Positions 53,801 through 62,934 of a DNA stretch of 64,000 bases are shown here, in pieces. The DNA comes from Glandiceps talaboti. Lineage: Eukaryota; Hemichordata; Enteropneusta; Spengelidae. The position numbers and the translations under genes are program-made. Numbering within the stretch: position 1 is the stretch's first letter; every line of letters starts with the position of its first letter. A model generated the notes under the pieces. The model worked only from the letters and a program-made list of their open reading frames with translations, made no database searches and was not told the DNA's origin. The stretch lies in assembly GCF_964340395.1 (NCBI RefSeq), contig NC_135550.1:23507676-23571675 (forward strand), written 5' to 3'.

Positions 53801-56789
53801 CCATGTCATTTATTAATCACCTGCCATTAACAATCCTCTCTACCAATCACCATGCCATTTATTCATCACCTGCCATTAACAATCCTCTCTACCAATCACA
53901 ATGTCATATATTCATCACCTGCCATTAACAATCCTCTCTACCAGTCATTTACCTTGATGAAGCTATCATATATGATGTCAACAATGTTCTCCATGAATCA
54001 TTCTTTGATTTCTCCATCACATGATGTGAAAGCTTTCCACCTATCACTATGTCTCGGTCTCCACATGATGTTTATCATGTTCTCTACCAACACACTTGGT
54101 TTATCCATGACATTATGGTGACAATGGTAGAATCCACGTGTATAGGTGTTCATCACCTGTGTGGAGTACCCGACTTTAACAAAAAAAGAAAAATAACTTG
54201 GGACACTCACATTTAGTATTAAGAGATGAATTATATAATATGAATTATACTATTGTTATTTCAGAACATGTTTGTCTACATGATTCAGAAGCTGTCCAAG
54301 AGTTGAATAGACATATCAGAGATACATTCAAAGCATATTGTTTAGGTGAGTATTTCCTGTAATAACTACCCTACTGTGTGCATCTGCAGTCTTGTACAAG
54401 TACCCTGGTGGGCAATTTAAAACCCATTCTCTGACCAATTAGCCAACCCAATGGGCATCTGCAGTCTTGTACACATACCCTGGTGGGCAATTTAAACCCA
54501 TTCTCTGGCCAATTAGCCAACCCAATGGGCATCTACAGTCTTGTACACGTACCCTGGTGGGCAATTTAATACCCATTCTTTGGCCAATTAGCCAACCCAA
54601 TGGGCATCTGCAGTCTTGTACAAGTACCCTGGTGGGCAATTTAAAACACATTCTCTGGCCAATTAGCCAACCCAGTGGGCATCTGCAGTCTTGTACATGT
54701 ACCCTGGTGGGCAATTTAAAACACATTCTCTGACCAATTAGCCAACCCTATGGGCATCTGCAGTCTTGTACATGTACCCTGGTGGGCAATTTAAAACACA
54801 TTCTCCGGCTAATTAGCCAACCCAATGGGCATCTGCAGTCTTGTACACATACCCTGGTGGGCAATTTAAACCCATTATCTGGCCAATTAGCCAACCCAGT
54901 GGGCATCTGCAGTCTTGTACATGTACCCTGGTGGGCAATTTAAAACCCATTCTCTGGCCAATTAGCCAACCCAGTGGGCATCTGCAGTCTTGTACACATA
55001 CCCTGGTGGGCAATTTAAAACACATTCTCTGACCAATTAGCCAACCCTATGGGCATCTGCAGTCTTGTACAATACCCTGGTGGGCAATTTAAAACACATT
55101 CTCCGGCTAATTAGCCAACCCAATGGGCATCTGCAGTCTTGTACACATACCCTGGTGGGCAATTTAAACCCATTATCTGGCCAATTAGCCAACCCAGTGG
55201 GCATCTGCAGTCTTGTACATGTACCCTGGTGGGCAATTTAAAACCTATTCTCTGGCCAATTAGCCAACCCAGTGGGCATCTGCAGTCTTGTACACATACC
55301 CTGGTGGGCAATTTAAAACACATTCTCTGGCCAATTAGCCAACCCAGTGGGCATCTGCAGTCTTGTACATGTACCCTGGTGGGCAATTTAAAACACATTC
55401 TCCGGCTAATTAGCCAACCCAATGGGCATCTGCAGTCTTGTACATGTACCCTGGTGGGCAATTTAAAACCCATTCTCTGGCCAATTAGCCAACCCAATGG
55501 GCATCTGCAGTCTTGTACATGTACCCTGGTGGGCAATTTAAAACACATTCTCTGGCCAATTAGCCAACCCAGTGGGCATCTGCAGTCTTGTACATGTACC
55601 CTGGTGGGCAATTTAAAACACATTCTCTGGCTAATTAGCCAACCCAGTGGGCATCTGCAGTCTTGTACACATACCCTGGTGGGCAATTTAAACCCATTCT
55701 CTGGCCAATTAGCCAACCCAGTGGGCATCTGCAGTCTTGTACACATACCCCGATGGGCAATTTAAACCCATTCTCTGGCCAATTAGCCAACCCAGTGGGC
55801 ATCTGCAGTCTTGTACATGTACCCTGGTGGGAAATTTAAACCCATTCTCTGGCCAATTAGCCAACCCAATGGGCATCTGCAGTCTTGTACATGTACCCTG
55901 GTGGGCAATTTAAACCCATTCTCTGGCCAATTAGCCAACCCAGTGGGCATCTGCAGTCTTGTACACATACCCCGATGGGCAATTTAAACCCATTCTCTGG
56001 CCAATTAGCCAACCCAGTGGGCATCTGCAGTCTTGTACATGTACCCTGGTGGGAAATTTAAACCCATTCTCTGGCCAATTAGCCAACCCAATGGGCATCT
56101 GCAGTCTTGTACATGTACCCTGGTGGGCAATTTAAAACACATTCTCCGGCTAATTAGCCAACCCAATGGGCATCTGCAGTCTTGTACATGTACCCTGGTG
56201 GGCAATTTAAAACACATTCTTTGGCCAATTAGCCAACCCAGTGGGCATCTGCAGTCTTGTACACATACCCTGGTGGGCAATTTAAACCCATTCTCTGGCC
56301 AATTAGCCAACCCAGTGGGCATCTGCAGTCTTGTACATGTACCCTGGTGGGAAATTTAAACCCATTCTCTGGCCAATTAGCCAACCCAGTGGGCATCTGC
56401 AGTCTTGTACAAGTGCATTTTAGGATAATGAACCAGTGTTTCAACCTCCGATTGTTTTACATATCATCTCCATCACCTGACATCTGCAGGAGAATGTATG
56501 CCTCTAGAAGATAAAATGTACTTTATTCATCACAGTTAATCAAAATGTTATTTTCTGTAACATACCAATAAATGCAGCAAGCTGAAATAAGTTAACATCC
56601 AGTAATATTTGTTTTGATTTTTCAGAGAAGTACAGCAAGATTGACCTGTATGATACTCTGAAGAATTGTTATTTACCTGAATTGACTCACATTGAAGTAC
56701 TTCACAAGGAGAGTATCCGAGCTGGAGCACAGAATACTAATATGGAAATGGACCTTCCTGCTCTTTTTACAGAGATAAATTTGAACTGA
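44189..56789 (+). CDS. Nuclear receptor with two DNA-binding domains (2DBD-NR), 9 exons, complete
   Basis: A ligand-regulated transcription factor by family. Exons: 44189-44308, 44739-44883, 46678-46787, 48885-49032, 49573-50504, 52185-52290, 53310-53567, 54265-54345, 56626-56789. They total 2,064 nt, or 687 residues plus TGA, with all phases consistent. The ATG (GAAACATGG context) follows an in-frame stop at 44183. Domain order is a short 22-residue N-terminus, DBD1, a linker of about 18 residues, DBD2, a long hinge (~300 residues) and an LBD ending in an AF-2-like helix. 2DBD-NRs are a known subfamily first described in flatworms and later in other bilaterians. DBD1 here has P-box CEACKS and DBD2 has CEGCKG, matching the subfamily pattern of an atypical CEACK first box and a standard second box. 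Confidence 0.93.
46678..49032 (+). CDS. 2DBD-NR exons 3-4: second DNA-binding domain
   Basis: Exon 3 (46678-46787) encodes the linker [15 protein letters not shown] and zinc finger 1, [21 protein letters not shown]. Exon 4 (48885-49032) encodes [15 protein letters not shown], zinc finger 2 (CKKDQPC...CRYC) and [14 protein letters not shown]. The P-box is CEGCKG, the type that reads AGGTCA-like half-sites. There is an extra cysteine two residues before the first zinc ligand of finger 2. Intron positions and phases equal those of DBD1. Confidence 0.93.
47821..48669. repeat. Old interspersed repeat copies in receptor intron 3
   Basis: Stretches resembling the repeat family described for 50770-51500: 'attcaagtgtctac', 'aagctttctg' and 'tcaaggtcaa' motifs (about 48050-48670), and GACCTTGACC at 47821. 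Diverged, no coding sequence. Confidence 0.5.
48411..48470 (+). repeat. (GTAT)n microsatellite in receptor intron 3
   Basis: Fifteen perfect copies of a tetranucleotide. Confidence 0.95.
49573..50504 (+). CDS. 2DBD-NR exon 5: hinge and start of the ligand-binding domain
   Basis: A 932-nt exon. It begins [15 protein letters not shown] (C-terminal extension of DBD2), then a low-complexity Ser/Thr/Gln/Asn-rich hinge of about 270 residues without known domains. It ends in a helix resembling LBD helix 1 ([18 protein letters not shown]). I end it at AAG before GTTAGA (50505), a weak donor. The frame stays open for 63 more codons, so an alternative longer exon cannot be excluded. Confidence 0.85.
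50770..51500. repeat. Tandem copies of a diverged interspersed repeat in receptor intron 5
   Basis: Two to three diverged copies of a unit of about 300 bp share CAAGTGTCTACCCC, AAGCTT, TTGACCTTGACCTT, ATCAAAATCAAGCCATTTCTTG and a GGCGGCCACATTTGTTGTAAAAA block. Related pieces appear at 48050-48700, 57280-57680 and 59260-59530. Non-coding; family not identified. Confidence 0.65.
52185..56789 (+). CDS. 2DBD-NR exons 6-9: ligand-binding domain and stop
   Basis: Exons 52185-52290, 53310-53567, 54265-54345 and 56626-56789. The LBD signature [15 protein letters not shown] spans exons 6 and 7, followed by [20 protein letters not shown]. Exon 7 ends with a helix 8-9-like [15 protein letters not shown], exon 8 holds [16 protein letters not shown], and exon 9 ends [11 protein letters not shown]. 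The last motif is an AF-2 helix 12 (hydrophobic pair-x-Glu-hydrophobic) with the final hydrophobic position replaced by Asn. AATAAA at 57332-57337 is a possible polyadenylation signal. Confidence 0.9.
53801..53948 (+). repeat. 49-bp tandem repeat, three copies, receptor intron 7
   Basis: Three copies sharing CACCTGCCATTAACAATCC and CTCTCTACCAATCAC at a spacing of 49 bp. Confidence 0.9.
54379..56412 (+). repeat. ~75-bp minisatellite, ~27 copies, receptor intron 8
   Basis: Head-to-tail units of 73-75 bp containing GGTGGGCAATTTAAA, TTCTCTGGCCAATTAGCCAA and GGGCATCTGCAGTCTTGTAC. Variant blocks repeat: the CCATTATCTGG variant (54850 and 55148 regions) four units apart, and CCCCGATGGGC (about 55750 and 55971) three units apart. 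Units of 75 bp keep 25-codon frames open on both strands, so long ORFs here are artefacts. Confidence 0.97.
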
Positions 56790-56795
56790 GTCAGG

Positions 56796-56799
<4 letters not shown>

Positions 56800-56877
<78 letters not shown>

Positions 56878-56912
56878 CACACACACGTACACTCACACAC
56901 ATACACTCACAC
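56800..56912 (+). repeat. (CA)n microsatellite just after the receptor stop codon
   Basis: More than 35 CA dinucleotides starting 11 bp after TGA, followed by ACACACGTAC-type degenerate repeats; it lies in the 3' UTR. Confidence 0.95.
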
Positions 56913-57331
56913 ACATTATATATGTATGTGTAGTAGAATCATAACGAGGTCTTTGTTAAACCCATGTGCAATGATTTATTTGATATGTACAAACATACAA
57001 AGTTCTAATGTACAAGTGAATCTATTGTCATATTGTAACAACCTGACTGTACCTGACACATAATGTTGACTTTATACTGAAATGCACTTCAATGGTTATC
57101 TATATTATTGGCCCCAATGGACACTGCCTGGGGATGGGGGTTGGGTGGTTATAGGAATGACCTGTGCTACCTGTCTGCCAGTCACAGCCTTATCTCTGAC
57201 ATACATGACTCAATTTCAGTTAAACATCTGACAAATATCAAACTAATCCACATTATTTTATTTCATGTCCTGGACCAGTGTGGCCAAATAGTGGTTTTAT
57301 TTGTTGTAAAGATTAAGTTTGGCCAAAACTC

Positions 57332-57337
57332 AATAAA
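57332..57337 (+). terminator. Possible polyadenylation signal of the receptor gene
   Basis: AATAAA about 545 bp after the receptor stop codon; the first exact hexamer I noticed downstream. Confidence 0.4.
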
Positions 57338-60300
57338 TTAAATACACATAGTTACCATTCAAGTTTAAGTTTCTACATCCACATTATCAGCAATAAGCTA
57401 TCATTCTAGACCTTTGACCTTCATTTTCAAGGTCAAATAGGAAATTGCAAAATAACTGCAAATTGTGTAGACATCATTACCCTGTATATAGGTGCACCAA
57501 TGCTTCTGGAATTATGGATTCAATTTCAGACACTGACATTTGACCTTTTCCTGTATGTATACGGAAACACCAAGCATTGATACCAATATTATGAGATGTA
57601 ATTAAGCTTTCTGATGATATACCTATTTCTGTCATTGCCCAACATATTCAAGGTCAATTAGCAATTTACTTTGTACTGAAGTCATATTTGTGACAGTGAT
57701 GAAATTTTGACTAAATGACATAGAAACCCATAAAGCTCTAACTTCCTGGTGGTGAAAATTAGACCAAAAGAACATAGAAACCCTTAAAGCTGTAACTAGA
57801 ACTCTTTATAATGGTGAAATTTACAGCAAAACCATATGTCAGCTCATATTGCTAGACTACATTTCTTCCCAGTTGTTAAAATTATGCCAAAAGCTTAACT
57901 AGCAATAGTTTAATCTTTCCAAAATACTACATGAATGCCCATAATAAATACATGATTATTCTTGCAGAGAAGTCAATTTCGACAACAACTTGCAATCCGA
58001 CTGCAATATTTGCAAATGAACAAACACTTTTAAAATTAATACTTAGCTGGGCTAGTTACTGTCATAAACATGCATGGTTTCAACTAACTTTAGGTTATAT
58101 ACCTAGAACATCTTTTATTGTATAACAGTGTCTGTGGTACTATAACCTTTACTAGTTGCAACTGGAACTTGTTTTTGTCATCAAATAACAACCAAAGGTG
58201 TATGCACTAAAAATTGGTCAGTTACTTACAAAAAAAATGTCATATCTGTTAATTCGTTGTTAATATTATCTGTAGCTATGTAGTGCATTTATAATGTTTA
58301 GCAAAAGCTCAGTGTTGAATCTGGTACCATGTTAAAACTATATTAGTTGTAACTGGAGCATCATTTTTTCGATCAGACAAAACACAATATATTCACTTAA
58401 AATTGTTAAAATACAAATAATTAGATATTGTACATTTAATCAATGGTCAATATTATCTGTAAGCAGTACAGAAACAGGTTGAAATCAGGATCACCATTGA
58501 GGATGTTGATTTTGAGGTGATTTTATTGTGTATACAGCTACAAATACAATAATTATGTTTGGCCATAGCACTGTAGATGAGCAGAACAACAGAATTAAGC
58601 CCATCCTTTTATCGAAATATTAAAATGGCTTATATTATATAGCTTTTATTACATGAAGAAAATTGGGTAATTTATTGAGAACAGCTGTCTTTATTTATTG
58701 AGCGTTTAATGAATCAAGTGTTTTATCTTCTGTATTTATGCATTTGGAATAGAAGAACAGCTGATCAGATTGCTATGACATTTTATTAGACACAAGTACT
58801 TTATCAACGGCACTCTGAAATATGTGATGTGGATATTTTTCTGCAACTTGCAGTGCTTTGATTTTTGTTCTTAATTATTTGATGTGTTTATTAAAAATTA
58901 TTTGTTTTTTGTATCTTTTTAGTTATGGTTTTTGTATTGTTTCTTTCATTGACAGGCATTTGACGAGGATTCTCTCCCATTTTGTAACCATTGTGTATAT
59001 TATTGTGTATAATAATGTATTGTTTGACAGTGACTGTGTCAGTGTTGAACTTAGTTATAGCATAGACAATGAGATTTTACTTACATTGTTTGTAGCCATA
59101 CTAACGACATCATATGCATTGCAACATTCAAATGTATTGGAAGTAATTTTAATGTTAGGAAAACTTAGGGGAAAAAACAACCAAGCAAATATACTATAGT
59201 TGTCTTATAATTTATTAGCCCCCCAATGGATGATGCCTGAAGGGGGCTTTTACTTTTGGTTCCATCCGTGCGTACACCTGTCCCTGCATCCTCAGTTCTT
59301 TCTACAAAGGTAATATACTATGTTGGACATATGCACTTCCCTTAATTAGATGACTTTGAACTTTATGGTAAAATGGTGGCAATATTTGTGATTTGTACGT
59401 TTAGTCTGTCTTATATCTCCAAAAGTTTTATACAGGCATGCAGACACCATTCAAGTGTCTACTCCAATATTATCAATTGTTCAGCTTTCTAATGAGGTCA
59501 AAAAGCTCTTAAAAAGTCTTAATGTGGACAATTTACTTTGCCATACAGCAAACCAAATGGAGGGATGTCTTCTGTGAAGATTTGTAAAATAATGTACTTG
59601 TCTATTTTTGTACCCATGAATTTAAAAAAAAAATTGATGTATTAAATTTATTAGATTAGGTTTATTAAATTATTTGTTAAATTGGTTGTAGAAAAAAAAA
59701 TTGTAAATATTTTGTAAACTGACTACCCCAGAAGAGAACAAGTAGAATTTACAATATGGGAGGGGGTTGGTCTATGGAAAAAATTGGGTTATGGGGAAAG
59801 GGGACATAGATATTTTGGACACTCTGATGGATCATTGTCACAGTCTCTTAGGCAAAGGTGGGTTCTTAATTTCATTATCATGTATAAAATGTTCATTATT
59901 TAAAACTACAACAGTCAACTACAACAAAGGCTTAGGATTAATCAATGGTGAGCAACAAAGCCATTACTCATTTCTTGTGATTTATTTTAGGTCTTTTAGA
60001 GAAAGGGGCCCTGAAATGTTTACAGCTTATAGTGGGAGGGAGCACATCAAATTTTATGGGGTGCTCTAAGAAACACTTATATGCTCCACAGCCCTCATCT
60101 CTGCTGTATTTTCTGCTTGTTTCCAAATGCCATACAAAAGTGAATGTCATAGGAGATGAAAAGTGTCAATCATTGATGTTGTCCTTGTAAACGTGTGCAT
60201 AAAATATTCCACTTGAAGTACTTTATGTAGTATACTGTTATTTATTAACTGTCTACTGAATATTTTTGTAAATGTACTGTGATGTATGTAGGGTTTCTTT

Positions 60301-60610
60301 CTCTTCAATTATATGCGAACATTTTTCAATGCAGGTGGAACTGATATTTCTTAAATACCAGGCACGCACCACCTGGTCAGCAAATAGACAAGCATGCATG
60401 GATTATTTGACAATGAACTTCAAGAGAGAGAATGATTATGAGTGCCTTGTAAGTCTCAATTTTAGCAGAAACAGAAACAGAAACATTGTCAGGAGAAAAT
60501 GCTTTTATTATATATGTGAAATATGTGGCTGTCTTGTTTTTACATATCAAGTCAAATAAAAAGTGTTGTACAATTGTGTGACATTGCTTGAACTTGTGTG
60601 TATTGAATAG

Positions 60611-60708
60611 AAAGTCATGGACTTAAGCCCAGATTCTCTCATGAATGTAATCGTATCAGAAAGTCATGGACTCAATCACAGATTCTCTCATGAATGTAAT
60701 CGTATCAG
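60611..60708 (+). repeat. Two tandem 49-bp copies
   Basis: AAAGTCATGGACT...AATCGTATCAG occurs at 60611 and 60660 with about three differences. Weakly related sequence (TATCAGTGGAGCCATGAGGG, 'gatcattctttta') is seen near 26085-26135, suggesting a dispersed family. Confidence 0.8.
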
Positions 60709-61923
60709 TGGCACCATAAAGGTAACATAGGATCATTCTTTTGCCCTGTACCAGCTTTTTCTTCAGCTCTGGCAGACAACTGGGTGTAAAGGTTAGCTGG
60801 AAATTGTTCATAATACTTCACAGGTATAATTTAATTTTGAGAAATACTTCGTCTATACATGATACATCGGTAAACTACAGATGTCTAATGGAGACATCAT
60901 GCTCCTAGCAAAAACAGCCATTGAAAGACTAAACCATGTTAATATCTGGACACTCCATGACACAGGTTTGTCCTGATTTGATAGCATAGTTTATTCCCTG
61001 AAGGAAGATTATTACAATGGGCTCTCTCCATCCATCATCCATGTGTCACGTTGTGTATCTCTACATTCATACTGAATGTCATTTCTCTGACATGCAATAT
61101 CCAATTTGTTCAAACCTGGCACAAAGTTGACATATCATATAGTACATATCATTTCCCTTCATCCTGTCGGCCTTTTGGCTACTACAACTTGATGCTTTTT
61201 AGCAAACTGATGTAGAAACAACTTTAAGAACAATTATTGTTGTTGCATATGGAAAATTAAACAAGTGGGTGATATGCATGCATTGGTTAGTGGTCTGACG
61301 TTAAAGGTGGATATAATCCCCACGTGGCCAAGTTATAACACTGAATGGGGTTAAATATGCTATCAGCCGCGACATCAGCATCTATTGATAGTGTGTATTA
61401 ACGTGTTGCAACAAATTTGTGATATAGTGTAAACACTGAATTGGGTTGAATGTGCCACCACTTCAGAAAAACACTATCAGAGATGTCACCCCAATTTGAG
61501 TGTCATTACACCAATGTTAATTGATTGATTTCCTGATCAAATTTTAGATTAAATATTTTAGTTATATACCCTCATATCATAATGATACGGTTTCTAAGAA
61601 TTATTAAAAGGAATTGTCTTTTTCAAGAACTTGCATTAGTTTGCTTATATCCTCATCATACATGTAGTTGTCTCTGACAAAACTATAGCAAATGTCATTT
61701 GACAAGTAAAGGTATCTGTCCAGAGAATCTTTGAAACAGATCAAATCTGTCAAAAACTGTGAGCAGAAAAAGTTCCTTGCTATCTACACGACCCAAATGA
61801 ATCCAATTTAACATACCAACAGTGGGCTATCAATAATGCCTCGTGTGTGCTTTCTTGTACACTTCTGAAGTCAATTTTTGGTCTTGAGTTTGGTCAGCTC
61901 TCTCTTTTTCCCGAGCCTGTGCT

Positions 61924-62001
61924 GTGAGGTACGCCGTGACGGGCGCCCTCACACATCGGTCAAGGAGACCGGTGAGGGCGGAACGACACGGCGTATCTTA
62001 C
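61924..62001. other. GC-rich long hairpin
   Basis: The left arm, containing TACGCCGTGACGGGCGCCCTCAC (read as 61931-61952 core), pairs with 61971-62001, which reads back as TACGCCGTG...CGCCCTCAC. Inside, CGGTC and GACCG close a 5-nt AAGGA loop, leaving a 4-nt ACAT bulge. Total length is about 78 bp in otherwise AT-rich DNA. Function unknown. On the minus strand it lies about 60 nt beyond the stop codon of the small gene. Confidence 0.7.
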
Positions 62002-62062
62002 AGTCTAGTTTTGTCCCTTGCATGCTTCTTCTCCCGAAATTTGTTTGACGAAGATGGCAATT

Positions 62063-62934
62063 CTACAAGACCCGACTGTAAAAACTCGTCCCAATATTGA
62101 AATGTTTTGCTGAGTTCACTTCGGATGTAGGAAGAATTTCTGGTCTATGTTGACAGTTGTCTGCCAAGTCCCTTTGTAGACAACAGACATCGTTTTGCAA
62201 ATTTTCCAGTAGAACTTGAGAGATGTTGTTTTCTCTGAGTCCACTAAGAATATCCGTGACATCTAGGGTAACAAATGAATGATACTTTGTGAAGGTCAAG
62301 TTCAAGGTGACATGAAATCAAAGTGTGTCGTACGAATAATTACATCAGTCTAATAATGGAGAATATATTGTCCATGGTTCCAAGAATCAATAGGACAGTA
62401 CAATATAGTAACTTTGGAACGATAAATTGGAAACGAATGCGAATGCGATTGCGTTAAATCAGTGCGTGGTCAAGGTCCGTAGTAGATGAATCGAAACGTC
62501 GCAGTCGTTTCCAATTCATCTTTCCAAAGTAACTATATTGTACTCTCCTACATCAGTCTAGTTACTTGTCCCGATAACTACCCGGAACTCAAAGTTTTGC
62601 TATGGCCATTTAGCCCGTTTGTAGGCAAGGAACATGTTTTTGAGAGCGTGTGGCCAGTCAACTTAGAACAGACGGGAGTGCTTGAAAAAGACAAACAAAA
62701 AATAGCAGTCAAAACACAGCACTCTATATAGATAAGTTAAAAAGTGTTTCAGTTACCTTGGTTAATGTAATATTTCTCCAGAGAGATCGATTCAGTAAGT
62801 TGATCACTTGACATAATCACACGATGACCCGTTGATTTTTCACTTCCAGCGATCTGTTGTAATGTCCCATCAAACATGTCTGTGACTAAGTTGTTGAGTT
62901 CTTTCTCGCAGGATGAACAGTGTTCTAACCACAT
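62063..62934 (-). CDS. Probable two-exon gene, 125-residue protein of unknown function
   Basis: Exon 1 (62934-62757) starts with ATG and MWLEHCSSCEKELNNLVTD, ending in phase 1 at a consensus donor (AAG|GTAACT). Exon 2 (62262-62063) follows a TTACCCTAG acceptor, joins as YINQ-DVTDILSGLREN, and ends with a TAG stop after FYSRVL. The joined protein is 125 residues, acidic to neutral, probably largely helical (LSGLREN, VLLENLQNDVCC) with no signal peptide or membrane segment. The residue composition is normal for protein and both splice sites are good, which is the main support. I do not recognise the family. The exon-1 ATG may not be the true start, since the upstream frame was not fully excluded. 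Confidence 0.55.
62397..62544. mobile_element. Short palindromic (MITE-like) element in the intron of the small gene
   Basis: A 148-bp segment whose ends are inverted copies. AGTACAATATAGTAACTTTGG (62397 on) pairs with CCAAAGTAACTATATTGTACT ending at 62544, with arms of about 48 bp and few mismatches. No clear target duplication is adjacent. A 12-bp direct repeat, TACATCAGTCTA, lies further out at 62341 and 62550. Confidence 0.65.

Larger units (their letters stand above)
57340..62062. other. Intergenic, mostly decayed repeats
   Basis: No gene recognised. It contains diverged copies of the TTGACCT/TCAAGGTCA repeat (57280-57680 and 59260-59530), two 49-bp tandem copies at 60611-60708, an AT-rich 58,150-58,900 stretch, and a GC-rich hairpin at 61924-62001. 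The ORFs at 58858, 59767 and 60272 look like chance frames. Confidence 0.5.

Noticed and set aside
54439-56444. Long repetitive ORFs on both strands (Cys/Pro-rich and His/Gln-rich 25-residue repeats)
   Set aside because: Units of 75 bp keep frames open on both strands, while 73-74-bp units break them. The array is intronic to the receptor gene and has no splice or start evidence.
58858-59199. 113-codon hydrophobic ORF as a membrane protein
   Set aside because: It lies in AT-rich repeat-like DNA where T-rich codons give Leu/Ile/Phe-rich frames; no family or splice support.
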